From contig NZ_AMDP01000051.1 in NCBI RefSeq assembly GCF_028128615.1, positions 1-43,829 of the forward strand: a DNA stretch of 43,829 nt. Reading direction: 5' to 3'. A model generated the notes under the pieces. The model was not told where the DNA came from. It did not search any database and saw only the letters and a list, made by a program, of their open reading frames with translations. A program made the position numbers and the translations under genes. This stretch comes from Enterococcus sp. 5H (GTDB lineage Bacteria > Bacillota > Bacilli > Lactobacillales > Enterococcaceae). This document shows, piece by piece, positions 25,592-34,462 of this stretch. The number at the start of each line of letters is the position of its first letter. Within the stretch, counting starts at the first letter, position 1.

Positions 25592-25672
25592 GATCAATTA
25601 GAATATGTAAGGTGAGGAATAAAATAGTGTGACAAGTTTTAGCTGAAATAAACTAGAATCCTTAACTCAATA

Positions 25673-25715
25673 CTTGCAGTTCACAGCTTTATCGTGGATA
25701 ATAAACAACTGCAAG
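25673..25715 (+). promoter_or_regulatory. Stem-loop in the dbpA leader
   Basis: CTTGCAGTT (25673-25681) pairs perfectly with AACTGCAAG (25707-25715). An inner CAC/GTG pairing is possible. It ends 28 bases before the helicase start and has no U-tract. It may be a 5' structure through which an RNA helicase controls its own mRNA, or a protein-binding dyad. Confidence 0.45.
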
Positions 25716-25743
25716 AGAATAAATAGACAAGAATGAGGCAAAC

Positions 25744-27192
25744 ATGGAGAAGAACCAATTTAATGAATATAAACTAAGTGATTCCATATTAAAAGCAATT
25801 AATGATCTAGGCTACAAAATGCCGACAGCAGTTCAAAAAGCTGTTATACCAGCAGTATTGGAAAATCAAGATATGCTAGTTCAATCACAAACTGGGAGTG
25901 GCAAGACGGCTAGTTTTGGTATCCCTTTATGTGAGAAAATAGTTTGGGAAGAAAATAAACCTCAAGTACTTGTACTAGAACCAACGAGAGAATTGGCTCA
26001 ACAAGTGCAAGAAGATTTGATTAATATTGGCAGATATAAACGGATTAAAGCAACAGCTGTTTTTGGAAAAGCATCATTTATCAAACAAAAATCTGAGTTA
26101 AAACAAAAAAGCCATATCGTTGTAGGAACACCAGGAAGAGTCCAAGACCATATTTTAAAAGGGACATTGCCGCTAGAAAAGATCGATTATTTAGTAATTG
26201 ACGAAGCAGATGAAATGTTGAATATGGGGTTTATTGAACAAGTTGAAAGTATTATCAAAGCGTTACCAGAAAATCGGGTATCGCTGTTGTTTTCGGCAAC
26301 TATGCCAAAAAAAATTGAGAATTTAAGTAATTCATATTTAAATAATCCTGTCGTCATAAAAATGGCAGCAACAGAACAAAATACACCAAAAATTCAGCAT
26401 TCTTACTTGGATGTTAGTGAAGAGAAAAAATTAACGGCCTTAGAAGCAGTTACCACAGTTGAAAATCCAGACACGTGTATTATATTTTGTAACACTCAGG
26501 ATAAAGTGAATGAGACATTTCAATATTTAGTCGATACTGGATATTCTGTTGGGAAATTACATGGCGGAATGATTCAAGAAGATCGTTTTGAGGTTATGGA
26601 TGCTTTTAGACAAGGAAAGTTTCGTTATTTAGTTGCAACTGATGTAGCAGCCCGAGGAATTGATGTTGAAAATATTACTCATGTTATCAACTTTGATATA
26701 CCTTTTGAAAAAGAGAGCTATGTCCATCGTGTTGGTCGAACAGGTCGTGCAGGTAAGACGGGTTTTGCTTTGACTTTTGTAGCTCCTAATGAAGAAAAAT
26801 ACCGTAAAGAAATTGAAGCAGACACTCAAATTTCAATGCAGCGGATTACAGTGCCAAATGCAAAACAGGTTACAAGAGCTAAGTCGGATTTTGATAAAAA
26901 AATGCAGACAAAGCAAAAACCAAAAATACAAAAATCAAAACAACTAAACAAGGAGATCACCAAACTTTACTTCAACGGTGGTAAGAAGAAGAAATTAAGA
27001 GCAGTTGACTTTGTTGGAACTCTTTCAAAAATTGATGGTGTAGAGTCTGAAGATATTGGCATTATTTCAATTCAAGAAAACGTGACTTACGTAGATATTT
27101 TAAATGGTAAAGGACAGTTGGTCTTACAAACTATGAAGGATCGAACGATTAAAGGAAAACAGTTGAAAGTTCATATTGCAAAGAAAAAATAA
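25744..27192 (+). CDS. dbpA: DEAD-box RNA helicase DbpA/YxiN type
   Basis: 482 residues. The DEAD core (~1-370) shows the Q motif region ([16 protein letters not shown]), Walker [30 protein letters not shown], and [18 protein letters not shown]. After a Lys-rich linker, residues ~405-482 form the DbpA RNA-binding domain ([29 protein letters not shown]). In E. coli DbpA and B. subtilis YxiN this domain targets hairpin 92 of 23S rRNA, giving a role in large-subunit assembly. ATG follows GAGG. It is preceded by a 9-bp stem-loop leader and followed by the intergenic repeat and terminator. Confidence 0.92.
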   Translation: MEKNQFNEYKLSDSILKAINDLGYKMPTAVQKAVIPAVLENQDMLVQSQTGSGKTASFGIPLCEKIVWEENKPQVLVLEPTRELAQQVQEDLINIGRYKRIKATAVFGKASFIKQKSELKQKSHIVVGTPGRVQDHILKGTLPLEKIDYLVIDEADEMLNMGFIEQVESIIKALPENRVSLLFSATMPKKIENLSNSYLNNPVVIKMAATEQNTPKIQHSYLDVSEEKKLTALEAVTTVENPDTCIIFCNTQDKVNETFQYLVDTGYSVGKLHGGMIQEDRFEVMDAFRQGKFRYLVATDVAARGIDVENITHVINFDIPFEKESYVHRVGRTGRAGKTGFALTFVAPNEEKYRKEIEADTQISMQRITVPNAKQVTRAKSDFDKKMQTKQKPKIQKSKQLNKEITKLYFNGGKKKKLRAVDFVGTLSKIDGVESEDIGIISIQENVTYVDILNGKGQLVLQTMKDRTIKGKQLKVHIAKKK

Positions 27193-27202
27193 ATTTTGAA
27201 AT

Positions 27203-27342
27203 GAGGCTGAGACAAAAACGTTTAGCTCCGAGAAATTGTTGTGATCGGAACGAAGGGCAGTAGTTGCTTTTTTCTCGCCGTTTATTCGAATCTAGTGAGT
27301 GAAACAAAACTGATCTTTAGTTTTGTTCCACTCACATTTTTT
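27203..27342 (+). repeat. Intergenic repeat copy 1, ending in a terminator
   Basis: Begins GAGGCTGAGA and shares long blocks with 40514-40648: CGTTTAGCTC, AGAAATTGTTGTGATCGGAA, and TTTCTCGCCGTTTATTC. Inside, GAGAAA and TTTCTC can pair. The 3' end is a hairpin whose stem sequence differs between copies. Intergenic repeats opening with GAGGCTG(A/G)GA are a familiar sight in low-GC Gram-positive genomes. Here it serves as the dbpA terminator. Confidence 0.8.
27295..27342 (+). terminator. Terminator of dbpA within repeat copy 1
   Basis: A 17-base arm at 27295-27311 pairs with 27319-27335 (one A-C mismatch), then ATTTTTT. Confidence 0.9.
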
Positions 27343-27555
27343 ATTTTACACAAAGGGTTAAATAATTCTCTTCTGTGTAAATGGAAAATCTGATAATTAT
27401 TCTTGTAACATACTCTAATTTTTGTTTAAGAAAGTCTGCACAAATTAAAATTTACTGAACAAATTCAAGAAAATCGCTTATAATAAAAATTACTCAGTCC
27501 AATATATACAACATGAATGATTGTAGTATTTGTTAAAAAATGGAGATATACAAAT
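27343..27555. other. Leader region of the penicillin-binding protein gene
   Basis: AT-rich with no second gene. It should contain the pbp promoter, but no hexamer pair stands out. Confidence 0.4.
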
Positions 27556-29367
27556 ATGAAAAAAATAAAGGAATTTCTAAATAAAAAAAATCAAACAACA
27601 ACGACAAATCGAAAAAGAGTAGGCATAATTATGCTTTTTTTAACAATTGCACTCTTTCTTTTATTTACATTTCGTCTGTCACATATAATAGTTACTGGTA
27701 CTGTAGCTGGAACATCTTTAAATGAGAAAACGAAGGATTTATATGAAGTTCACGAAAATTTGGAAGCAAAACGTGGGTCTATATTTGATCGTTCAGGTAA
27801 TGTTTTAGTGGAAGATGCTGTTTCCTTTTCACTTTATGCAATTTTAGATGAAAATTATACAGATTTAGATGGGAAAAAACGTTATGTTCAAGAAAAAGAC
27901 TGGCAAGCAATTGCTGAAATTTTTGAAAAATATGTAAAAATAGATAAAGAAACAACCCTAAAACAGCTGCAGCCTAGTGTGAATGAACAAGGAGAAAAAA
28001 TTACCAATGTTGAATTTGGCACAAATGGCAGAAATTTAAGTTTTGAGACAAAAAATCAAATAGAAAAAGAATTGGAAGATAAACAAATTACTGGTATCTA
28101 CTTTAAAGAAGAGAAAAAACGTAATTATCTGACAGGAAATTTTGCGTCCTATTTTATTGGTTTTACTCAGCAAGATGACAAAGGTAATCAACAAGGTGTT
28201 ATGGGGATTGAAGAGGCGTATAATGATGCTTTGTCAGGTGAAAATGGATCAAGAAGCTATGAAATAAATTCGTCTTTAGGAGATGTTAAACCTGGAAGTG
28301 TTAAAGAAACAAAACCCGTTAATGGTGAGGATATTTATACAACACTTGATAGTAATCTTCAATTTTATTTAGAAGAATTAATGGATACAGTAGCAAAAGA
28401 TTACAGTCCCGAATATGCGACAGCAACATTGATGGAAGCTAAAACAGGGAACATCTTAGCAACATCCCAAAGACCATCATTTGAACTTGATACAAAAAAT
28501 GGAGTTAATGATCCAAATTTTAATTGGAGAAATATTCTTGTCGAGGATGTTTTTGAACCAGGATCAACGATGAAAAGTATGCTAATTGCAAGTGCTATTG
28601 AAGAGCATAAATTTGATGAAAATGAACGTTTTCGCTCTGGAAGTATTCAAATTGATGATGCTAAAATTAACGATTGGAATTCAGGTCAAGGTGCTGGCGA
28701 TATGACGTTTAGACAAGGTTTAGCATGGTCTAGTAATGTAGGGATGGTTCAACTGCAGCAACGGATGCCAGAATTATGGCAAGATTATCTAGTCAAATTC
28801 GGATTTGGTCAAAGTACTAATTTTGGTCTTTCCGGAGAAGCATCAGGTGAGATTCAAAATAGGACTACTGTCGATCAAGCAATGACCGCCTATGGGCAAG
28901 GAATTTCTGTGACGAATTTGCAAATGTTGCAAGCTTATTCAGCCATTGCAAATGGCGGTAACATGTTGAAACCTAATATCATCAGTAAAACAGTCTCTGC
29001 TGATGGCAAAGAAACGATTACTGAACCAGAAGTTACGGGAACACCAATTTCAAGTGAAACAGCTAATAAAGTTTTAGAGTACATGAAAGATGTTACGACA
29101 GATCCTGAATTTGGTAAGGGACATGAATATGCTATTGATGGATTAAATGTCTCTGCTAAAACTGGGACTGCAGAATTTTTCGAAAACGGCAGTTATCAAA
29201 AACAAGAGTACCTCCATTCAGTTGTAACAATCACACCAACGGAAGACCCTAAATATATTTTCTATATGACATTAAAAAAACCCGTTTTACAGGGTGTTTC
29301 AGCTAATGATATTATTTCAGGTGTATCGAATAAATTGGTGCAACGGGCAATGGTTGAATTAGAGTAA
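27556..29367 (+). CDS. Class B penicillin-binding protein (transpeptidase)
   Basis: 603 residues from ATG 27556 (GGAG ten bases upstream); a longer frame to 27517 adds 13 unlikely residues. One N-terminal membrane anchor (~22-45), then a PBP dimer domain starting at AKRGSIFDRSGN, then the transpeptidase domain: S337-T-M-K340, S392-S-N394 and K535-T-G537, all intact. It cross-links peptidoglycan outside the membrane. No C-terminal PASTA domains and no glycosyltransferase domain are present. It stands alone rather than in the division/cell-wall cluster, so it may be a paralogue rather than the essential divisome enzyme. The specific enterococcal orthologue cannot be assigned. Confidence 0.9.
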   Translation: MKKIKEFLNKKNQTTTTNRKRVGIIMLFLTIALFLLFTFRLSHIIVTGTVAGTSLNEKTKDLYEVHENLEAKRGSIFDRSGNVLVEDAVSFSLYAILDENYTDLDGKKRYVQEKDWQAIAEIFEKYVKIDKETTLKQLQPSVNEQGEKITNVEFGTNGRNLSFETKNQIEKELEDKQITGIYFKEEKKRNYLTGNFASYFIGFTQQDDKGNQQGVMGIEEAYNDALSGENGSRSYEINSSLGDVKPGSVKETKPVNGEDIYTTLDSNLQFYLEELMDTVAKDYSPEYATATLMEAKTGNILATSQRPSFELDTKNGVNDPNFNWRNILVEDVFEPGSTMKSMLIASAIEEHKFDENERFRSGSIQIDDAKINDWNSGQGAGDMTFRQGLAWSSNVGMVQLQQRMPELWQDYLVKFGFGQSTNFGLSGEASGEIQNRTTVDQAMTAYGQGISVTNLQMLQAYSAIANGGNMLKPNIISKTVSADGKETITEPEVTGTPISSETANKVLEYMKDVTTDPEFGKGHEYAIDGLNVSAKTGTAEFFENGSYQKQEYLHSVVTITPTEDPKYIFYMTLKKPVLQGVSANDIISGVSNKLVQRAMVELE

Positions 29368-29552
29368 TAGATACATGGTAGCTGGAAACCGTTTATCATG
29401 ACTGAAGACTATGAGACGTTTATTTTAAGATTCAAAATAATACTGGATGCAGAAGTAATTTGACCAGAAAAATTGAATGAAGCAACCTATTTAAAAGAAT
29501 AATATTATGTAGAATGAATGTTGACTGTACACGAATATAAAGGAGATCCCCA

Positions 29553-30263
29553 ATGAATCTGGAACAAGTAATGAAAAGGTTGGAAGAACTAGGCTCTGAG
29601 CAAACTAAGAAGACACTGTTAAGGCATGGTGCAACGGAACCGTTTTTTGGTGTGAAAATTGGTGATTTAAAGAAGTATCTCGTAAAAGATGTCAAAAAAG
29701 ATCAAGAGTTGGCTTTAGCATTGTTTGAAACAGGAAATTCTGATGCTCAATATTTAGCCGGTCTATCAATTAATCCTAAGAAAATGACGAAAGAACAGCT
29801 ACAACATTGGGCAGAAAAATCTCACTGGGCAGCAATCAGTGAATCCATTGTTGCAGGTGTAGCTGCAGAAAGTCAATATGCAGTTGAATTGGCACGAGAA
29901 TGGTTGCAGTCTGACGATGAAAAAATTGAAGACACAGGTTGGTGTTGCTATGGGAAATATATTACCATTGCACCTGACGATCAAATCGATTTAGTTGAAG
30001 TGGCGAGTTTATTAGAAACTGTCAAAACTACGATTCATCAGTCAAAAAATGATGTTCGTTATAGTATGAATAAATTTATCATCTATGTAGGTTCTCACTG
30101 TGAACCGCTACTATCAGAAGCTCAACAAGTTGCCTCAGAAGTAGGACCAGTTCAAGTTAATATGGGAGATACCTCATGTGTGGTACCATTGGCCTCTGAT
30201 ATGATCTTAAAATCACTGGATTCAGGCCGAAATGGTAAAAAGAAGAAAAGAGTTATCTGCTAA
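29553..30263 (+). CDS. AlkD-like DNA alkylation repair protein
   Basis: 236 residues, all-helical with HEAT-like repeats typical of the AlkC/AlkD superfamily. Recognisable segments are RHGATEPFFGVKIGDLKKY near residue 24, GNSDAQYLAGL, WAEKSHWAAISESIVAGVAA, and NDVRYSMNKFIIYVGSHC. AlkD excises alkylated bases without base flipping. Whether the catalytic Asp/Trp set is complete was not checked, and some members of this branch have diverged. ATG follows AAGGAG. It is monocistronic, ending in a bidirectional terminator. Confidence 0.8.
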   Translation: MNLEQVMKRLEELGSEQTKKTLLRHGATEPFFGVKIGDLKKYLVKDVKKDQELALALFETGNSDAQYLAGLSINPKKMTKEQLQHWAEKSHWAAISESIVAGVAAESQYAVELAREWLQSDDEKIEDTGWCCYGKYITIAPDDQIDLVEVASLLETVKTTIHQSKNDVRYSMNKFIIYVGSHCEPLLSEAQQVASEVGPVQVNMGDTSCVVPLASDMILKSLDSGRNGKKKKRVIC

Positions 30264-30282
30264 TTAATTAATCTGATAAAAT

Positions 30283-30331
30283 AATCCACCGCATAAATTA
30301 TCTTACGATAGCTTATGCGGTGGATTATTTT
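30283..30331. terminator. Bidirectional terminator between the AlkD-like gene and rqcH
   Basis: AATCCACCGCATAA (30283-30296) pairs perfectly over 14 bp with TTATGCGGTGGATT (30313-30326), followed by ATTTT on the plus strand and ATTTT on the minus strand. Confidence 0.9.
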
Positions 30332-30335
30332 AATG

Positions 30336-32033
30336 CTATTTCGACTTTAGTTGCTCTACCAATTTTTCATCCGGCGTTACATAGAGTGTTTTTTGATTTT
30401 CATAAATAACGTATCCTGGTTTAGCACCGTTTGGTTTATGCACATGTTTTACTTGAACATAATCTACAGGTACTTGAGCGGATAGGCGATATTTAGAATA
30501 ATAAGCAGCGAGATTTGCAGCCTCAAGTAGTGTGTCATCTGATGGTTCTGGATTTTTAATAATGACATGAGAACCGGGAATGTCTTTAGCATGGAGCCAA
30601 ATATCCGTTTTTTTAGCTGTTTTCAAAGTAAGTTGATCGTTTTGTAAATTGTTGCGACCAACCAGAATTAAGCTGCCATCACTTGAGTAAAACTCTTCGG
30701 GTTTGCTGGCTTTAGCAGACTTTTGTTTTTTAGCACTTCGTTTTTTTACGTAGCCTTGCTGGATTAATTCTTCGCGAATCATTTCAATATCCATTGGACC
30801 AGCGATTTCTAACTGTGACAGGACAGATTCTAAGTAACCAATTTCCTGCGTAGCTTGCTCGATTTGTGTATGAACCACCTTAACAGCATTTTTAAGTTTT
30901 TGGTACTTTTGAAAATATTTTTGTGCGTTTTGGTTTGGCGTCAGAGCTGGATTTAGTTTTATTTTTAATAAACGATCTTCTTCATAATAATTAGGTAATT
31001 CAACAAATTCAGCACCTTTTGGCACTTGAGCCATAAACGTTGTCAACAGCTCTCCGTCACGCCGATAGTTTTCAGCAAGTTCTGTGTCAGCTAGGGTTTG
31101 TTTAAGTTTTACAACTTTATTTTGATTTCGTTTTAGCTCATTTTCGATCTTGTGAATTAACTCACCGCCTTGTTGTTTAACGCGGTCTTTTTCCGCTTTA
31201 CCACCATAAAATATATCAAGTAACTGACTTAGAGTCTCAAATGTCGTTTGTGTTCCAACCAGAGAAATATAAGGAAGCGGTGTAAAGTATTCTTTTTTAT
31301 CAGTTATGGTTAAGGTCGGGATGGTTTGGGCTTGTAACTTACTCCAAAAAGATTCCCAAACAAACATTTTTTCATTTGTTCGCTCATTTAAACGAAAAGC
31401 TAACTCTTCAGCAGTATCTTTTCCTAGCCCTTGAAACTGACTTTGTAAATATTTGCCATTAAGTTCACTAGTTTTTGATAGAATTTCAAAAACTTTTTCT
31501 TTACTTTTTAAAAAAGGATTTAGCTGTTCTTGTCTGGGTGGATTAATATAGTCAACACCAGGGAGTAAAGAACGGTAACTATTTTGAGAACTGCCAATGT
31601 GCTTGATCGCGTCTAAAATTTTTCCGTTTTCTTTATTCATTAATACAATCGTACTATGTCTGCCCATTAGTTCAACCACTAAAACAATATTCTGCAAATC
31701 ACCTAGCTCGTCTCTTTTAGTAAAAGTAAAGTGAATCACACGGTCGTTGTCAACTTGGTGAATTTGTTCTAAAATAGCTCCCTCAAGAAATTTCCGCAGC
31801 ATCATGACGAAATTCGGCGGAGTACCCGGATTTGCATAAGCAATTTCAGTTAATTGGACACGGGCGTAACTTGGATGAGCAGATAAAAGTAGTTTATGAT
31901 TTTTTCCTTTGGTACGAATAACTAAAATAATTTCATTTTCATAAGGCTGATGAATTTTCGAAATTCTGCCTGTAACTAATGTTTCAGTTAATTCTGAAAC
32001 CATTGTATGAGTAAATACGCCATCAAATGACAT
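30336..32033 (-). CDS. rqcH: RqcH (NFACT family), ribosome quality control
   Basis: 565 residues from ATG 32033, six bases after GAGGG; an upstream in-frame ATG at 32039 touches that site. NFACT-N domain (MSFDGVFTHTMVSEL) comes first, then a coiled-coil centre (~280-440), then NFACT-R (GRNNLQNDQLTLKTAKKTD; LHAKDIPGSHVII). With this start, Asp97-Arg98 (VDNDRVIHF) fall exactly at the residues needed for C-terminal alanine tailing in B. subtilis RqcH. It binds stalled 50S-peptidyl-tRNA and adds Ala tails. Homologues are also annotated as fibronectin-binding proteins (FbpA; EfbA in enterococci). Confidence 0.93.
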   Translation of the reverse strand: MSFDGVFTHTMVSELTETLVTGRISKIHQPYENEIILVIRTKGKNHKLLLSAHPSYARVQLTEIAYANPGTPPNFVMMLRKFLEGAILEQIHQVDNDRVIHFTFTKRDELGDLQNIVLVVELMGRHSTIVLMNKENGKILDAIKHIGSSQNSYRSLLPGVDYINPPRQEQLNPFLKSKEKVFEILSKTSELNGKYLQSQFQGLGKDTAEELAFRLNERTNEKMFVWESFWSKLQAQTIPTLTITDKKEYFTPLPYISLVGTQTTFETLSQLLDIFYGGKAEKDRVKQQGGELIHKIENELKRNQNKVVKLKQTLADTELAENYRRDGELLTTFMAQVPKGAEFVELPNYYEEDRLLKIKLNPALTPNQNAQKYFQKYQKLKNAVKVVHTQIEQATQEIGYLESVLSQLEIAGPMDIEMIREELIQQGYVKKRSAKKQKSAKASKPEEFYSSDGSLILVGRNNLQNDQLTLKTAKKTDIWLHAKDIPGSHVIIKNPEPSDDTLLEAANLAAYYSKYRLSAQVPVDYVQVKHVHKPNGAKPGYVIYENQKTLYVTPDEKLVEQLKSK

Positions 32034-32215
32034 AAACATCCCTCAATTCTATATACATAATAGTACTATTATAACGGAGTTCCCTTTAATTATAAAGAAA
32101 GTGAAAAATAAAAATGAAGAATTAGAAAGTATTATAGCGAATCTTTAAATCACTGCGCTTTCGATCAATATCTAGTATAATAGAAATAGACTATTTATTC
32201 TTAGGAGGCAATAAA

Positions 32216-33160
32216 ATGGTAAAACGATTAATTAGTGCAAGTTATAGTGAAGTAACAAAAATGACAGCACAAGAGTTAAAGCAGTCAATCAAAGCAAGTG
32301 AGGGACGCACAATTTTATCAGAAAATGTTGTTGCAGCTTCTCCACAGGCAGGTGACATCAGTAATGCAGAGGTTGCAGCAGCTTTTGGGGCAGATTTAAT
32401 TTTATTGAATTTATTTGATTGCTTTAACCCAATTGTTCAAGGAATTCCGGGGATGTCTTTTGACGAGGTAATGAACTACTGGCAACATCCTGAGCAAAAT
32501 AAAGTGAACCCAATTCCTATCTTAAAAAAATTAGTAGGACGTCCAATTGGTGTGAATTTAGAACCAGTTGATGACTCTTCAGAAATGTTTAGTGAAAAAT
32601 TAACGATTAGTAAGGGAAGAACGAGTTCAAAAGAAACGATTCAAAAAGCAGAAGAAATGGGAATTGATTTTATTTGTTTAACTGGAAATCCGGGCACAGG
32701 CGTCACCAATGCAGAAATAGCCAAAGCAGTGAAAATTGCTAAGGAAAATTTCTCAGGACTAATTATTGCTGGGAAAATGCATAGTGCGGGCTCAGATGAA
32801 CCTGTTGTCTCGACTGAAGCTGTTGAAGCCTATGCGAAAGCTGGAGCTGATATTTTGTTACTGCCAGCAGTTGGGACAGTTCAAGGATTTACTGAAGAGG
32901 ATTTGAAAGCAGCTGTAGCAATTGCGAAGAAATATGATTTATTAACGATGTCAGCGATTGGTACAAGTCAAGAAAGTGCTAATAAAGAAACTATCCGTCA
33001 AATTGCGTTAATTAATAAAATTTGTGGTGTGGATATTCAACATATTGGCGATGCAGGGTATGGTGGTTTAGCACCTGCAGAAAATATTTATGAAATGTCA
33101 GTTGCTATTCGTGGCATGCGTCATACAATAAATCGAATGGCACGTTCTGTAAATCGATAA
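32216..33160 (+). CDS. DUF7916-like TIM-barrel protein
   Basis: 314 residues. I associate this pattern (KRLISASYSEVTKMTAQEL; GRTILSENVVAASP; FGADLILLNLFDCFNP) with Firmicute proteins often labelled haloacid-dehalogenase-like or PEP-mutase-like. The alternating strand/helix pattern with DFICLTGNPGTGVTN, LIIAGKMHSAG and DILLLPAVGTVQG fits a (beta/alpha)8 barrel. No HAD DxDxT motif is present, so the hydrolase label is not supported. ATG follows AGGAGG; a TATAAT lies at 32176-32181. Reaction unknown. Confidence 0.7.
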   Translation: MVKRLISASYSEVTKMTAQELKQSIKASEGRTILSENVVAASPQAGDISNAEVAAAFGADLILLNLFDCFNPIVQGIPGMSFDEVMNYWQHPEQNKVNPIPILKKLVGRPIGVNLEPVDDSSEMFSEKLTISKGRTSSKETIQKAEEMGIDFICLTGNPGTGVTNAEIAKAVKIAKENFSGLIIAGKMHSAGSDEPVVSTEAVEAYAKAGADILLLPAVGTVQGFTEEDLKAAVAIAKKYDLLTMSAIGTSQESANKETIRQIALINKICGVDIQHIGDAGYGGLAPAENIYEMSVAIRGMRHTINRMARSVNR

Positions 33161-33232
33161 AGTAGCGATTAAAGTTAAGCCTCGAAGTTGTGACAAAAGC
33201 CGCTTAAGCTTGAGCGGTTGAACTAAAACATG

Positions 33233-33274
33233 TGTACCGACCCCAAAAATCTACCTTTTTGGGGTCGGTACACC
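33233..33274. repeat. Perfect 18-bp palindromic hairpin
   Basis: GTGTACCGACCCCAAAAA (33233-33250) pairs fully with 33257-33274 around a TCTACC loop. No U-tract follows on either strand, although the arms contain A5/T5. The arm closely resembles the tips of the IS at 42313-43829 (TGAGCCGACCCCCAAAAG and TGTAGTGACCCCAAG). It may be an unusual terminator between convergent genes or a minimal IS-derived relic. Confidence 0.7.
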
Positions 33275-33320
33275 ATTTAATGTTTAAAGAACCTAACTTT
33301 TTCACATATTTTATAGTTTC

Positions 33321-34442
33321 TTAACTATTCGCCCAAACTTTTTTAGCTGTTTCAACAACTAATTTTACTTTTGCCCATTGTTCATCCTCAGTCAAGTGGT
33401 TGCCTTCTTCGGTTGAGGCAAAGCCGCATTGAGGTGATAGACACAGATTTTCCAGAGGTACATAGGTTGTAGCTTCCGTAATTCGTGCAATCAAACTTTT
33501 TTTAGATTCTAACTCTGGGAATTTAGAAGTTACTAAACCCAGAACGATTTTTTTTGCCGGACCCTGTTGATAAATTTTTGCTAATGGTTCAAAACCACCG
33601 GAACGATTGTCGTCATACTCAAGAAAATAGCCGTCAATGTTTAATTGAGCAAGATAATCAGCTACGTGGTCGTAAGGACCAGCAATTGCCCAATCAGATT
33701 TATAGTTTCCTCGACAGACATGCATTGTAATCGTTAAATCAGCGGGTAAACCAGCTAATAATTGATTAATAACGCTAACACCAGCAGCGCATTGTTGGTG
33801 CCAATGTTTGATTTCATCATCTGACTTGGCATTTTCAATAAAACCTGTATACATGCCCCAAGAAGTATCATCTAGTTGAAGATAACGGCAGCCTAAATCA
33901 TAAAATTTTTGAATTGTTTGCTGATATGCTTTGGCCAAATCTGCAATAAAGACTTCTTCATCTGAATAACTCTCATAACTAAAACTATCACTTTTACGAT
34001 TAAATAATAACGTAGGAGAGGGAATCGTAACTTTTGGAATAATTCCTGCCGGAGTATGTTCTTTTAAAAAAGTAAATGCCTCAAAAAATGGATGTTCAGA
34101 ATTATATGTGATTTTATCAGCAACATTGTATGAGGCTGCTCTAGTTTCCACTTTATTAAATTGGTAGCCATGTTCGGGTGTCGTTGCTTCAACACCATTC
34201 AATCCCCATAAAAAGTCTAAATGCCACCAACTACGGCGAAATTCACCATCTGTAACAGCTCTCAATCCAGCATCAACTTGTTTAGCAATTAAATCGATGA
34301 TTGCTTGATCTTCAATTTCTCTTAATTCATCTGCCGATATGTTTTGATTTTGGAAATCTTCTCTAGCTTTTTTTAATCGTTCTGGTCGTAAAAAACTTCC
34401 TACTTGATCGTAGCGAAAAGGGATTTCTTTAATTGTTGTCAT
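33321..34442 (-). CDS. MetE C-terminal-like methyltransferase, YxjG/YxjH type, copy 2
   Basis: 373 residues from ATG 34442 after AGGAGG; the frame runs further upstream into the preceding gene but without support. It corresponds to only the catalytic half of cobalamin-independent methionine synthase: YDQVGSFLRPERL, TDGEFRRSWWHLDFLWG, the Zn-site segments MHVCRGN and LSPQCGFAST. Likely transfers a methyl group to homocysteine; the methyl donor is uncertain because the N-terminal folate-binding half is absent. Second gene of a T-box-controlled pair. Confidence 0.85.
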   Translation of the reverse strand: MTTIKEIPFRYDQVGSFLRPERLKKAREDFQNQNISADELREIEDQAIIDLIAKQVDAGLRAVTDGEFRRSWWHLDFLWGLNGVEATTPEHGYQFNKVETRAASYNVADKITYNSEHPFFEAFTFLKEHTPAGIIPKVTIPSPTLLFNRKSDSFSYESYSDEEVFIADLAKAYQQTIQKFYDLGCRYLQLDDTSWGMYTGFIENAKSDDEIKHWHQQCAAGVSVINQLLAGLPADLTITMHVCRGNYKSDWAIAGPYDHVADYLAQLNIDGYFLEYDDNRSGGFEPLAKIYQQGPAKKIVLGLVTSKFPELESKKSLIARITEATTYVPLENLCLSPQCGFASTEEGNHLTEDEQWAKVKLVVETAKKVWANS

Positions 34443-34462
34443 GATGTTGCCTCCTTTATAAT

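Noticed and set aside
32216-33160. HAD-superfamily hydrolase label for this protein
   Set aside because: No DxDxT or other HAD motif is present; the pattern is that of a TIM barrel.
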